Shown here: positions 48,759-58,055 of the stretch, piece by piece
Numbering within the stretch: the stretch's first letter is position 1
Layout of the letters: the number at the start of each line of letters is the position of its first letter
Assembly (NCBI GenBank): GCA_022822085.1
Contig: JAJECK010000051.1
Coordinates: 62,001 to 126,000, forward strand
Origin: Candidatus Poribacteria bacterium
GTDB lineage: Bacteria; Poribacteria; WGA-4E; WGA-3G
Length of the DNA stretch: 64,000 nt
Direction: 5' to 3'
Position numbers and translations under genes: made by a program
Notes under the pieces: model-generated
Told to the model about the DNA's origin: nothing
The model's database searches: none
Seen by the model: only the letters and a program-made list of their open reading frames with translations

Positions 48759-49280
48759 TTAGTTTTCAGTTTGGCTTTCGCGTTTTACTAAGACGATAAC
48801 GCCAATCAATGCTGCCAACAAAATGAGCGATGTAACCTCAAATGGTAGAAGATATTTGCTAAATAGGAGTTCACCAATTTTGTAAGTTGTTACTGTTTCG
48901 GTTGAGGCTTGTGCAGACTCAAGCGCAGTCCCGGTCCCTGCTGTCATTGCAATATAAACGCCTTGAATTGCCAACAGAACCCCTAACACTACCACTACTC
49001 CCTTCAGTTTTCCTGTGAGAGCACTTTTAGCGGATAACGTGCCGAGATTCAGCAGCATTATTACGAAGAGAAACAGTACCATGATCGCCCCAGCGTAAAC
49101 TATCACTTGAACAGCAGCAACAAAATGCGCACCTAACAGTACAAACAACCCTGCTTGTGCAAAGAATGTTACAATCAGTGAAAGCGCGCTATAGATGGGA
49201 TGCCGAAATGAGATAACAGCAATCGCACCGATTAATGATACTGCACCAAATATGAAAAATAAAATCATTTCTGCGGTCAT
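48759..49280 (-). CDS. nuoJ: NADH-quinone oxidoreductase subunit J
   Basis: The product is about 173 aa with five helices: [52 protein letters not shown] with the pi-bulge region, and [21 protein letters not shown] 49280 is preferred over 49286 because AGGAG would otherwise be only two bases from the start. It follows nuoH directly; nuoI, which normally lies between them, is missing. Confidence 0.95.
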   Translation of the reverse strand: MTAEMILFFIFGAVSLIGAIAVISFRHPIYSALSLIVTFFAQAGLFVLLGAHFVAAVQVIVYAGAIMVLFLFVIMLLNLGTLSAKSALTGKLKGVVVVLGVLLAIQGVYIAMTAGTGTALESAQASTETVTTYKIGELLFSKYLLPFEVTSLILLAALIGVIVLVKRESQTEN

Positions 49281-49291
49281 TAGCATTTCTC

Positions 49292-50533
49292 CTATTCTAC
49301 GGCATCTAACCCGCGAAGCGGTGCTGCATCATGTGTTGCTTGAGTTGAAGATTTACTGTTATTATCCAAAGCAAACATGCCTGCAACGATTGCAACAACG
49401 ATAAACGCTGCGACTACGTTGCCAATACCTATCCAAAGACGATTCCCATCAGTTATTATCCACAAAGTTCCGGTCACAACGATTGATGTTAACGCAACGG
49501 GCAACAGGAATTTCCATCCGAAATTCATCAGTTGGTCATAACGGAAGCGCGGCAGTGTCCAACGCACCCAGATAAACACGAACAGGAAAATACCGGTTTT
49601 GATAAAGAAGATCGCAAACGAGATAAGTCCTGCGAGTATAGAGCCTTCTCCACCTATGTTTTCCAATCCGAAGAAGTGCCATCCACCTAAGAAAAGTGTT
49701 ACAACGACTGCAGAGCCGACAATCATGTTCATGTATTCTGCCATGAAGAATATAGCGAATTTCATGCTGCTATATTCGGTATGATAGCCTGCAACGAGTT
49801 CCTGCTCCGCTTCGGCAAGGTCAAACGGTAATCGGTTCGTTTCTGCAAACATGGCTGTTGTAAATGCAAGAAATGCGGGGAAATGTATCAGAATGTTCCA
49901 TGGATGCACACCTTGTGAAGCAGCAATATGTCGAAGACTCAGCGGATTTACTTCGTCATCACCGAACTTAGTTAATATCTCATTTGGTAACTCAGTTAGC
50001 ATCAGCACACCGATAATTGCCAATCCGAGTGTCAACTCATAACTTATCATCTGTGCAGATGAACGTAACCCTCCCAGCAGTGAATATTTGTTGTTTGATG
50101 CCCATGCACCGATAACAACACCGTAAACACCAAGAGAGGCAATCGCTAAGATATACAAAATGCCGATGTTAATGTCTGCAATCTGAAGTGGTATTGGTTC
50201 ATCAATTCCTGCAATCGAAATAGAACTTCCGAATGGGACAACCGCAATGGTAATCATCGCGGGCACAAGGAGCATTGCAGGGGCAAGTACGTAAAGTGGT
50301 TTATCTACATGATTGGGGATAAGGTCTTCCTTAAAGAGGAATTTAATTCCATCTGCGATAGGTTGGAGGAGCCCTTGCGGACCAACACGATTCGGTCCGA
50401 GGCGATCTTGCATCCATCCACTCACTCGACGTTCAGACCAAATCATAGCCATCACACCAATAATCAGCAGATGGACAATGAAGAGAATTTTGACGATTGG
50501 AATTATTATATCTTTTACTAACTCTATATCCAT
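49292..50533 (-). CDS. nuoH: NADH-quinone oxidoreductase subunit H
   Basis: NuoH forms much of the quinone chamber and the first part of the proton path. The 413-aa product has SERRVSGWMQDRLGPNRVGPQGLLQ, NRLPFDLAEAEQELVAGYHTEYS and RFRYDQLMNFGWKFLLP, all strongly conserved. The C-terminus has an extra helix and a polar tail of about 60 residues (LDNNSKSSTQATHDA). It is separated from nuoG by 41 bp. Confidence 0.97.
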   Translation of the reverse strand: MDIELVKDIIIPIVKILFIVHLLIIGVMAMIWSERRVSGWMQDRLGPNRVGPQGLLQPIADGIKFLFKEDLIPNHVDKPLYVLAPAMLLVPAMITIAVVPFGSSISIAGIDEPIPLQIADINIGILYILAIASLGVYGVVIGAWASNNKYSLLGGLRSSAQMISYELTLGLAIIGVLMLTELPNEILTKFGDDEVNPLSLRHIAASQGVHPWNILIHFPAFLAFTTAMFAETNRLPFDLAEAEQELVAGYHTEYSSMKFAIFFMAEYMNMIVGSAVVVTLFLGGWHFFGLENIGGEGSILAGLISFAIFFIKTGIFLFVFIWVRWTLPRFRYDQLMNFGWKFLLPVALTSIVVTGTLWIITDGNRLWIGIGNVVAAFIVVAIVAGMFALDNNSKSSTQATHDAAPLRGLDAVE

Positions 50534-50574
50534 GTTTCTCCTTCTTGATACCGCGTATTATTGAAGTTAGCAGG

Positions 50575-52230
50575 TTAGTCTAACTTAACTCCTGTATCTC
50601 CAATGTTTTGATGCGTTGCGTCACCGTATCCCTCAACATTCTCAGAAATCGCTATGGCAATTTCACCTGCGAAGTGGTAGTCAATCTCACCACCGAGCCG
50701 TTTTGCAAGCTGCTGTGTGATTTCCCAGTCTGCTTGTGCTTCACCCGGTGGGTCAACGGTTTTGCGTATCCGTTGTACCCATCCTGTTGAATTCGTGAAA
50801 GTGCCATCTTTTTCTGCGAAAGTCGTTCCCGGTAGCACGACATCTGCTAATTCCGTAACCGCTGATGGCAGGACATCCTGCACAATGAGGAATTCAACTT
50901 TTTCTAACGCTTCTCTTTCAGCATCTTCAAGCGGACGGTCCGGCGCACCGCTTACGAGATATACGACCTTTGCACCAGCAACCTTTTCCCAGAGTGCCTC
51001 ACCTTCTAAAACGACATTTCCGTTTGCAGAACCGAGTATCGTTCGTGCACCTGCTGTATTCGGATTCTTATCCGCTTCAATGGTGAATTGTGGGTATTTG
51101 TGCTCTTCTCCAAGCTGCTGTCCAAAGAGACCTAATTGGGTTGTCTTTAGTACATCGTGTGCAAACTGCTGTAGGACAAAGTTATCTTCATTCGTGGCTT
51201 GTGCCGAACCAATAACAACAACGTCGTTTTCCTCAACTTCCGACAACTTTTCGGTTATCAGGGTCAACGCATCTGCCCATTGTGTAGTGGATAATTCGTC
51301 ATCCACCTTTTTCAGAGGTAGTTGTAGTCTGTCATCACTATTGACATAATGGTATCCGAGTCGTCCATCATCACACATCCAGTGTTGATTAATATCTTCA
51401 TGGAAACGAGGTTTAATACGGTACAATCCATCTGCTTTATATTCAACTGTAACATTACATCCGACACTACAGCCTGAACATACACTATTTGTCTTTTCCA
51501 TAAACCAGGGGCGAGATTTGAATAAGAAATCTTTACTAATCAACGCACCGACTGGACAAATATCAACGACATTTCCAGCAAGCTTGTTGTCAAGCAGTTG
51601 TATAGGAGTTCCCTCGTGACTTCGTGGAATATCAATCTCATCGTGGGAACCGCGATTGATTAACCCGAGTTCACCACTCCCTGACACCTCATCACAGAAA
51701 CGAATACACCGCGTGCACACAATACAACGTGTGGAATAGAGTAAAACATCTGGGCCTAAGTCTTTCTTTGGCGGAACGTTTTTGACTTCCAGATAACGGC
51801 TCTTATCGTGACCATGGCGGTAACTGAAGTCTTGCAAGTCGCACTCACCAGCTTGGTCACAGACAGGGCAATCAAGGGGGTGATGCACAAGCAAGAATTC
51901 CAAGATATCTTCTCTCGCTTTTATGACACGGGGACTGTCTGTTCGGACGATAGCGTCATATTTATCTTCCAACTTTCTTTCTGGTGGTGCGGATCGGACT
52001 GTCAGTGTACAGCCCGTAGCTAATTGTCGGGCTGGACCGATTGTACCTGGCGGAGCACCTGGTATGGGACCGTAAGGTTCAACGAGGCACATCCGGCAGT
52101 TCGCTGGACGGCTCAACCCAGCGTGGTAGCAGTAGTGAGGCACCTCAATACCTTGTTCTCGTGCTGCTTCAACTATATTCGTTCCATCTTCCACCTCTAT
52201 TTCAAGGTCGTTCAGCTTAATAAATGCCAT
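50575..52230 (-). CDS. nuoG: NADH-quinone oxidoreductase subunit G
   Basis: NuoG carries several iron-sulfur clusters of the electron chain. The 551-aa product has the 2Fe-2S ligands (HYCYHAGLSRPANCRMC), the His-ligated 4Fe-4S site (HHPLDCPVCDQAGECDL), another 4Fe-4S site (CIVCTRCIRFC with CPVGAL) and the molybdopterin-type Fe4S4 motif (CSGCSVGCNVTVEY). It is shorter than many NuoG proteins (up to 900 aa), because the molybdopterin-like domain is trimmed. It follows nuoF by 26 bp. Confidence 0.95.
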   Translation of the reverse strand: MAFIKLNDLEIEVEDGTNIVEAAREQGIEVPHYCYHAGLSRPANCRMCLVEPYGPIPGAPPGTIGPARQLATGCTLTVRSAPPERKLEDKYDAIVRTDSPRVIKAREDILEFLLVHHPLDCPVCDQAGECDLQDFSYRHGHDKSRYLEVKNVPPKKDLGPDVLLYSTRCIVCTRCIRFCDEVSGSGELGLINRGSHDEIDIPRSHEGTPIQLLDNKLAGNVVDICPVGALISKDFLFKSRPWFMEKTNSVCSGCSVGCNVTVEYKADGLYRIKPRFHEDINQHWMCDDGRLGYHYVNSDDRLQLPLKKVDDELSTTQWADALTLITEKLSEVEENDVVVIGSAQATNEDNFVLQQFAHDVLKTTQLGLFGQQLGEEHKYPQFTIEADKNPNTAGARTILGSANGNVVLEGEALWEKVAGAKVVYLVSGAPDRPLEDAEREALEKVEFLIVQDVLPSAVTELADVVLPGTTFAEKDGTFTNSTGWVQRIRKTVDPPGEAQADWEITQQLAKRLGGEIDYHFAGEIAIAISENVEGYGDATHQNIGDTGVKLD

Positions 52231-52256
52231 AAATATTACTCCAATGGCTATCGGTT

Positions 52257-53750
52257 TCAGTCTTCAGTCGTTTCTTGTATTTCAGCGAATTCTTTCGGAA
52301 TAAACCGCTGTTGATATGCGTAATTTTCCTCTGGTGGCACTGTCGCTTCAGCAACAGAGAGTGTAACGAGTTTGCTGTCTCGTATAGCGGCTTCAAATTC
52401 AGGTCTGAATTTCCGTAGATAACTTACTGCAGGCCACGATACAGCAATACCAAAAACGCAGATAGTGTTCCATGTCATCGTATCCACATTCGCGATGTTG
52501 TTCGCAACGTTTTCCAGTAGGTCAAGGTCTTCGTAGATTTCCTCTGTTTCTCCCGTATCACCCCACCTACCGCTTTCAGTGACACCGAACTTTGGTCGTG
52601 TGATGGTTGTTTGTCTACCCTCTCCATCAGCAATCCGTTGGACAATATCACGGACCCATGGAGTCCCCCATCGACACGGAGTGCACTGTCCACACGATTC
52701 ATGTGCGTAGAATTTCATGATATTAAGCAGGCAATCAACGATATTACGGGTCTCATTCATCACAATAATACCACCTGATCCCAACATTGATTTAGCAAGT
52801 GTGAGCGATGTGAAATCGAGTCGTGTGTCTAATTCGTAATGCGTTAAGATTGGTGCGGAACTACCGCCAGGGATAACCGCTTTTACTTCTTCACCACGCA
52901 AACCGCCTGCTACTTCAATGAGCTCAGTGCAAGTCAAACCGAGTTCCAATTCATACACACCTGGTTCGTTGACATCGCCGCTGATACAGTAGAGTTTTGT
53001 CCCTGTATTTGGATCCGCTTTTGGTGGATCAAAGCGCGTATCACCATACGTTCGTCCCATCTGGGTATACCATTCCACACCGTTACCGACAATGAAAGGT
53101 AGGTTGCACAAGGTTTCCACATTCTGCACGACAGTAGGTTTCATAAACACACCTTGGACAGCTGGAAAAGGTGGTTTGTTCCGGGGTTGTCCCCGTTTTC
53201 CTTCCAGCGATTCAATCAATCCTGTCTCTTCACCACAGATATAAGCACCAGCCCCTGGATGCGAATAGATGTTAATGTTTAGTCCAGTATCACGGACATT
53301 TTCCCCAAGGTAACCCTGTTCGTAAGCCTCTTTTATGGCAGCATCTAACATCTTTTTACCAAGCGTGAATTCACCACGAATATAGACATAGGTGGTTTCA
53401 ATTCCCATCGCGTAGCAACAGATGAGGATGCCTTCAATTAATAGATGTGGGTTTTTCTCCAAGACGTACCGGTTGCTAAAGGTACCAGGTTCACTCTCGT
53501 CAGCGTTGCAACAGAGATAACGCGGTTCAATATCTCTTGGAACAAAACTCCATTTTTCTCCAGTTGAAAAACCGGCACCGCCTCTGCCTTTCAACCCTGC
53601 ATCCCACACCATTTGCGCAAGTTCTTCAGGTTGAAATTCGGCAATAGCCTTTTCAAAACGGGTGTAGCCTTCATGTTGTCTGAAGACATCAAAAGTGTTT
53701 ATATTCGGTACATCCAGATGCTCGTAGAGAATCCGTTTTTCTTGAACCAT
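52257..53750 (-). CDS. nuoF: NADH-quinone oxidoreductase subunit F
   Basis: NuoF binds NADH and FMN and starts electron flow. The 497-aa product has GLKGRGGAGFSTGEKW (NADH/FMN loop), CNADESEPGTFSNRYVLE, GAGAYICGEETGLIESLEG and the 4Fe-4S site ESCGQCTPCRWGT. An insertion of about 25 residues after this site (TITRPKFGVTESGRWGDTG) is unusual. The gene is separated from nuoE by a 187-aa HTH-repeat membrane protein gene. Confidence 0.97.
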   Translation of the reverse strand: MVQEKRILYEHLDVPNINTFDVFRQHEGYTRFEKAIAEFQPEELAQMVWDAGLKGRGGAGFSTGEKWSFVPRDIEPRYLCCNADESEPGTFSNRYVLEKNPHLLIEGILICCYAMGIETTYVYIRGEFTLGKKMLDAAIKEAYEQGYLGENVRDTGLNINIYSHPGAGAYICGEETGLIESLEGKRGQPRNKPPFPAVQGVFMKPTVVQNVETLCNLPFIVGNGVEWYTQMGRTYGDTRFDPPKADPNTGTKLYCISGDVNEPGVYELELGLTCTELIEVAGGLRGEEVKAVIPGGSSAPILTHYELDTRLDFTSLTLAKSMLGSGGIIVMNETRNIVDCLLNIMKFYAHESCGQCTPCRWGTPWVRDIVQRIADGEGRQTTITRPKFGVTESGRWGDTGETEEIYEDLDLLENVANNIANVDTMTWNTICVFGIAVSWPAVSYLRKFRPEFEAAIRDSKLVTLSVAEATVPPEENYAYQQRFIPKEFAEIQETTED

Positions 53751-53788
53751 ATTTTGCCTCTACATATTGTCTCTTATAGTTTTTGTAA

Positions 53789-53815
53789 GTTGGGTAGAAC
53801 GAAGTGAAACCCAAC
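53789..53815. repeat. TTGGGT...ACCCAA hairpin repeat
   Basis: gttgggt and acccaac pair around a 13-base loop (agaacgaagtgaa). It resembles the hairpin at 38891-38924 and stands in the short gap upstream of nuoF. It is probably a dispersed palindromic repeat. Confidence 0.45.
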
Positions 53816-53848
53816 AAATTCTGATTGATTCTAAAACACTGTTAGGAA

Positions 53849-54412
53849 TTATTGTTCATCAGGAGGCTCCTTTACCTCATTTACCTGGTCGCTTTCAATC
53901 CATCCTACCACCTCGTTATAGGGCTCGCCTATTTTTTTGACTATAGAATAGATGTCTTTTCCTTCCTTATGCATTTCTATTACACGTCTTTTTTTGTCGG
54001 CCTGAATTTCTGGATCACTTTTAATCCATTTCTCAACGTTCTCATAAGTGGCAGATACTTGCTTAGCAATTTCATAAAGATCGTTGTTCTCTTCCTTATA
54101 TATTTGTATTGCACGCCTTTTTTTCTCAGCATGTTCAGTTTGAATTTCTGGGTCATCTTCAATCCATACTCTAACAGCCCTCGGCATTACCTTCAATTGA
54201 TCAGCAATTTGGTTGATGTCGCGTTCGCCTCTCTTATACTTTTCTATTGCAAGTTTTTTTACATACTCGTTTTGCGATAACAAAACTGCACAACCCATTT
54301 GTATATATCCAAGCACTCGCCACAATCTGATATGGAGTGCGATAAGAAAAATACCGTACCCTATTGAGAATATACCCAAGATAATGAAAAATGCGATCCA
54401 ACCTTCATTCAT
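53849..54412 (-). CDS. Membrane-anchored protein with three tandem HTH-like repeats
   Basis: The 187-aa product has one or two N-terminal membrane helices (IAFFIILGIFSIGYGIFLIAL) and then three homologous units of about 42 residues: AIEKYKRGERDINQIADQLKVMPRAVRVWI, AIQIYKEENNDLYEIAKQVSATYENVEKWI and VIEMHKEGKDIYSIVKKIGEPYNEVVGWI, joined by acidic DDPEIQ linkers. Each resembles the homeodomain-like helix-turn-helix of terminase small subunits and transposases. A membrane-tethered DNA-binding or adaptor protein is inferred. It breaks the nuoE-nuoF pair. Confidence 0.7.
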   Translation of the reverse strand: MNEGWIAFFIILGIFSIGYGIFLIALHIRLWRVLGYIQMGCAVLLSQNEYVKKLAIEKYKRGERDINQIADQLKVMPRAVRVWIEDDPEIQTEHAEKKRRAIQIYKEENNDLYEIAKQVSATYENVEKWIKSDPEIQADKKRRVIEMHKEGKDIYSIVKKIGEPYNEVVGWIESDQVNEVKEPPDEQ

Positions 54413-54570
54413 AGTTTTAATCTCTCATTCTCGTTGAAAAAGTTGTTTTCTATGATAATTCTTGTCTCTATCTTAACACTCTATAGCATGTATCATATAT
54501 AGACACTCACAGAAACAATAAGTTTGTCAAATGCTAAAAATCAGGTGGATATAGTACTAATTACTAATTA

Positions 54571-55095
54571 CTAATTAGGAAGTTGCTCTAAAATTTCATC
54601 AACCTTTTCGGGTGTCAAATTTTTATATAAATCGTCATTCACCATGATAACAGGTGCAACATCACAAGATGCAAGACATTCTACTTTCATTAAAGTGAAC
54701 TTACCATCGTCAGTTGTGCCTTTTGCCAGATTCGTTTCCGATGCGATGTCTGTACCGAGTTTCGTTTTGAGATGCTCCAAAACCACTTTGCAGTCACGTA
54801 GTGCACAAGGGAGCGTATGGCAGACGCGGATAACATACTTGCCTACCGGTTCTTCAAAGAACATCGGATAGAAGGTTACCACGTCTTTTACCTTCATCAC
54901 CGTGACCTCCAACAGTTCTGCAACATAACGCATCACAGCAGGAGTGATATAACCTTCTTGCCGTTGTGCCAGGTGGAGTGTTGGCAGCATCGCAGCTTCT
55001 TTCACAGGGTATCGACCAATCAGTTCGTCAAATTCCTGCTTGTTTTCTTCGTTAAACTGAAATGGTGTTTCAATTTGGACAATTTCATCTGACAT
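54571..55095 (-). CDS. nuoE: NADH-quinone oxidoreductase subunit E
   Basis: NuoE holds the 2Fe-2S cluster N1a beside NuoF. The 174-aa thioredoxin-fold product has the four Cys ligands in CHTLPCALRDC and VECLASCDVAPVIMVND, and the helical N-terminus (IGRYPVKEAAMLPTLHLAQRQEGYIT). It is followed on the same strand by the HTH-repeat gene and then nuoF, and is separated from nuoD by about 4.5 kb of inserted genes. Confidence 0.96.
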   Translation of the reverse strand: MSDEIVQIETPFQFNEENKQEFDELIGRYPVKEAAMLPTLHLAQRQEGYITPAVMRYVAELLEVTVMKVKDVVTFYPMFFEEPVGKYVIRVCHTLPCALRDCKVVLEHLKTKLGTDIASETNLAKGTTDDGKFTLMKVECLASCDVAPVIMVNDDLYKNLTPEKVDEILEQLPN

Positions 55096-55161
55096 CTATG
55101 TTTTCCTTTATTGGCTATCAGCGGTGAGTGGACTTGGAAACTTCATTCACTAATAGCGCAT

Positions 55162-55959
55162 CTACTGATAAGTGTCTACATACTTTTCTAATCCATTATA
55201 ATCTGGGACTACTTCTAACGCTTGCATCCGTTCAAGTGCAAAGACTCGATTAGCTTGGCGCAATTCGCAAAATCCCTCTACACACAACGTTTCACCAGAT
55301 TCTCGATTGTTCGGAATATTAAATAACCGCTCTGGTACAACCACACGCATCATCCATGTTTTAGCACTCGGCTTTTTATAGTCAAACCGAATCTTCTGGC
55401 TATTGTCCATAGCATATTGGATTTCCGCAACTTGCTCCGAAAACTCTGATTGTGATGCCTTTAGTGTAAAGCTACCAAATATATCTCCTTTTCCGTACAT
55501 ACCTTCATAACACGGTTTGCAAATCAATTCGAGATTCTCCAACTCGTTTGTTCCGCCTTCACACAAAGGAATCTCATGTATCAGGTACACGTCCCGTTCT
55601 TCTCCACAACTCAAACAGATCGAACCGTTCTGCTGTATAAGATGCAGTTTTCGCTCATTCCAATCCGGTGGCCAGTTCGGTAAAAAGTCATAAATTGAGC
55701 TTAAAGTATTTTTTAACTTCGTTAACTCGTCGGATAAACTTTCCACATCTTCCTCTGAAATTACTTCTCTATCTGAAACTTCAGTCCGCACAAAGAGAGA
55801 CGATAAGAGTTGTGCATCTTGCCGCCGCAGAATAACTTCAATTTCGTCTTTCCGCATTTGCAGTTTGATCAGACAAGAAGTGTGAAGATAGTCTCCATAG
55901 GCCAGATTTATGTCGTATTCATAATCGGCATATTGTTTACATACGGTACAGTACGGCAT
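55162..55959 (-). CDS. HNH nuclease fused to a WYL-like domain
   Basis: The start is ATG 55959 (MPYCTVCKQY), seven bases after AAGGA; the track start is five codons earlier. The 265-aa product begins with a zinc-finger-like C-x2-C...H-x2-C (CTVC, HTSC). A central HNH/zinc module follows (CLSCGEERDVYLIHEIPLCEGGTNELENLELICKPCYEG). The C-terminal 85 residues look like a WYL ligand-sensing domain (SQKIRFDYKKPSAKTWMMRVVVPERLF, LCVEGFCELRQANRVFALERM). WYL domains bind nucleotides or nucleic acid and control defence genes, so a ligand-gated nuclease is possible. It lies in the block inserted between nuoD and nuoE. Confidence 0.7.
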   Translation of the reverse strand: MPYCTVCKQYADYEYDINLAYGDYLHTSCLIKLQMRKDEIEVILRRQDAQLLSSLFVRTEVSDREVISEEDVESLSDELTKLKNTLSSIYDFLPNWPPDWNERKLHLIQQNGSICLSCGEERDVYLIHEIPLCEGGTNELENLELICKPCYEGMYGKGDIFGSFTLKASQSEFSEQVAEIQYAMDNSQKIRFDYKKPSAKTWMMRVVVPERLFNIPNNRESGETLCVEGFCELRQANRVFALERMQALEVVPDYNGLEKYVDTYQ

Positions 55960-55989
55960 CTTTGATCCTTGCAATTATTGAGATTCATC

Positions 55990-56072
55990 AACAACTTACA
56001 GGTATTCTCACGAACCGCTTCTTCATCAGGCAAAATCTTATAGAATTTTCGCTTCTCGATATCTTCATAACC
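55990..56072 (-). pseudogene. Remnant of the small 'DIEKRKFYxIL' gene
   Basis: The frame reads GYEDIEKRKFYKILPDEEAVREN, matching the start of the small protein encoded at 56943-57137 (CADIEKRKFYQILHDEEAAQEG). It has no start codon, overlaps the end of the Uma2 gene by 8 bp in another frame, and the similarity stops after about 28 residues. It looks like the decayed second copy of a duplicated Uma2-plus-small-ORF unit. Confidence 0.65.
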
Positions 56073-56838
56073 GTTCTGCTTTCAAGCGCGCAATTTCTTC
56101 ACGGAGTTGTGCGGCTTCTACTTCGGCATTTTCAGCGCGTGTAGTTTCTTGCTCTGCCCGTGTTTCTGCAGTTTCTGCGCGTGCTTCGGCGTTTTCTGCG
56201 CGTGCTTCAGCATTTTCAGCGCGTGTGGATGCTTGCTCTGCCAAAGTCTGCACCCATTTGTTCTCGACAGGATCAAAAATCCTTATTTCTGGTCCTTGCA
56301 TACGGAAATCCAAACCCAGAACGGATGAACGAATACTTCCATCATCATCTGGCGGAATTGCTGTATAAGCACCGTCCACTAAGGTAAATCCCATGAGCGG
56401 AGATGGTAAATATGCCCCCTCTGCATCAAATAAAAAATAATCTGGTATCTCCAATGATGCGTAGATATCCATTTTCTCACCTAAGTCTTTTTCATAAGTC
56501 CCTTTACTGGAGAACTCCATCACGAAATCGGGGGCTTTCCCTTCCTCCCACGTTTTATACGAAAAACGTGGCTTTTTGTTTATACCAAAACTGACGAGCA
56601 CATCTGGAGCTATAGACTTGCGCGGATCCCCTTCTCTGTAATAGACAAAAATGTCACCAGAGACATAGACATCTGGATTCTTTGCATAATGTGCCTCAAG
56701 AGCCTGCAGCGTCCATATTATTGCTTGTCTATGATAATCGTTTACTGCCATAGGCTCTCCATCAGTATGAGGATAAATAATCGCGTCATCTGTAGGAACA
56801 TAAGGGATAGAAGTTTCTTTTGGATATGTGGCTGCCAT
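56065..56838 (-). CDS. Uma2-family PD-(D/E)XK nuclease with coiled-coil tail
   Basis: The 257-aa product has the Uma2 fold: SIAPDVLVSFGI, APDFVMEFSSKGTYEKDLGEKMDIYASLEIPDYFLFD, giving the Asp, Glu and Lys expected of a PD-(D/E)XK site. The last 60 residues are an Ala/Glu/Arg coiled coil with seven-residue repeats (RAENAEA, RAETAET) ending in LREEIARLKAERL, which probably forms dimers or larger bundles. Its substrate is unknown; Uma2 families expand greatly in Cyanobacteria and Poribacteria-type genomes. It is a near paralogue of 58197-59060. Confidence 0.88.
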   Translation of the reverse strand: MAATYPKETSIPYVPTDDAIIYPHTDGEPMAVNDYHRQAIIWTLQALEAHYAKNPDVYVSGDIFVYYREGDPRKSIAPDVLVSFGINKKPRFSYKTWEEGKAPDFVMEFSSKGTYEKDLGEKMDIYASLEIPDYFLFDAEGAYLPSPLMGFTLVDGAYTAIPPDDDGSIRSSVLGLDFRMQGPEIRIFDPVENKWVQTLAEQASTRAENAEARAENAEARAETAETRAEQETTRAENAEVEAAQLREEIARLKAERL

Positions 56839-56942
56839 TATGTTCTCCTTCGTTGTCTGGGTCTAAAATGTCAAACAAACGAGCCCATCTTCATTCTTCA
56901 ACGATTTCAATCCAATCTTACACTTTCATGGTTATACAACGT

Positions 56943-57137
56943 TTAGCTTGCTACTACAAATGACTCCTCTACTTTTTGAGGGAGTTCAACAAAAATAAAA
57001 TAGTATTTGGGATACAAGTAGTCTTCCTGAGATTCATCAATGACTCGTAGGTATCCTTCTTGTGCAGCTTCTTCATCATGCAGAATCTGGTAAAACTTTC
57101 GTTTTTCTATGTCCGCACAACCTTCATTTCGATGCAA
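56943..57137 (-). CDS. Small protein of the 'RVIDESxEDYLYP' type
   Basis: The 64-aa product contains DIEKRKFYQILHDEEAAQ and YLRVIDESQEDYLYPKYYF, a pattern I know from small hypothetical proteins in cyanobacteria and similar genomes; its function is unknown. The only start is TTG 57137, yet the frame stays open upstream to about 57173 and reads coding-like residues (SYKNLICAL), so the native start may have been lost or is unusual. A remnant of the same gene lies at 55990-56072. Confidence 0.6.
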   Translation of the reverse strand: MHRNEGCADIEKRKFYQILHDEEAAQEGYLRVIDESQEDYLYPKYYFIFVELPQKVEESFVVAS

Positions 57138-57212
57138 AGCGCAAATTAGGTTTTTATAAGACTTATTCCAGAATTACAATCTTTTTCACAAATCCTTCCC
57201 TTCAACCATAAA

Positions 57213-58055
57213 TTATTTCAGAGATGACAAGACAAAACCTAATAATATTACTGAAGCGGCTATTGTCGCTATAAGCACGCCTTTTGAGCCTTTGTGCCTT
57301 GTTTCTTTCGCAGATGCACTTTTTTCAGACGTTTTTTTGGGTTCTGGTGGCAAGGCAAAAGTGAGTCCTTCACTGACCTTTTGCCCTTGCAATATGATCT
57401 TAATTGGTCCAGAGGTATAGTGATAGTACTGAACCCAGTCGGCAGAAACACCACTGGGTAATGAACTTGGTTCAAAACTATGATGAAAAATATCGTATGC
57501 AGTATATTCTTTTTCATACATTTCATCTATAATAAATGCTCTTGCATCTGCTCTTTGTGCTGCGATATAACCAGCAAGAACAGCACCGAAAAATGTAGGA
57601 CTTGTACGAATAGGTTTGTTAAGTTCTTCAAGCATTCCTAATTGGGAGGCCTCTCGCATCCTTCCGCCGTACAGTTTGAATATTATTTCTTCGCGCGTCA
57701 ATTTTTTTGTGAGTGTTTGGGACGCATCTATCATTTGAATCGGATCAGCACTTAAATTCAGGGTTCCATTAGACTTATTTCGACATCTCACAGCCACAGC
57801 AATAAGTATTTTAGGGTGTTTAGTTACGCCGATTAATCCTTCAATAGCATCATAAGATTTAACTACTTTGCGGAGATCGGTTACAACAATATTGTATTCA
57901 AATTGTTCATTCTGTAACCTGCCAATTTCTGGAACGCTACTTTTATTTTTTTGAACATGCCACGCGGTAGGTTCCCAATTGGATCGCGTCGTAGGAGCGC
58001 AACCTGAAACTACTGCGGTAAAAATTAACGTTAGAAATAATATAACCGATTTCAT
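57213..58055 (-). CDS. Lipoprotein with C-terminal membrane helix, unknown function
   Basis: The 280-aa product has a lipobox (LIFTAVVSGCAPTT), so Cys19 should be lipidated. The middle is a mixed alpha/beta region (VVTDLRKVVKSYDAIEGLIG, KILIAVAVRCRNKSNG). A basic linker (KETRHKGSK) leads to a C-terminal membrane helix (GVLIATIAASVILLGFVLSSL). Lipid anchor at one end and helix at the other is unusual. I recognise no family. It stands between two Uma2 genes within the nuoD-nuoE insertion. Confidence 0.65.
   Translation of the reverse strand: MKSVILFLTLIFTAVVSGCAPTTRSNWEPTAWHVQKNKSSVPEIGRLQNEQFEYNIVVTDLRKVVKSYDAIEGLIGVTKHPKILIAVAVRCRNKSNGTLNLSADPIQMIDASQTLTKKLTREEIIFKLYGGRMREASQLGMLEELNKPIRTSPTFFGAVLAGYIAAQRADARAFIIDEMYEKEYTAYDIFHHSFEPSSLPSGVSADWVQYYHYTSGPIKIILQGQKVSEGLTFALPPEPKKTSEKSASAKETRHKGSKGVLIATIAASVILLGFVLSSLK

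Noticed and set aside
50717-51349. 210-aa ORF antisense to nuoG
   Set aside because: It is the Ser/Thr-rich shadow of a well-supported nuoG and has no ribosome site or family features.
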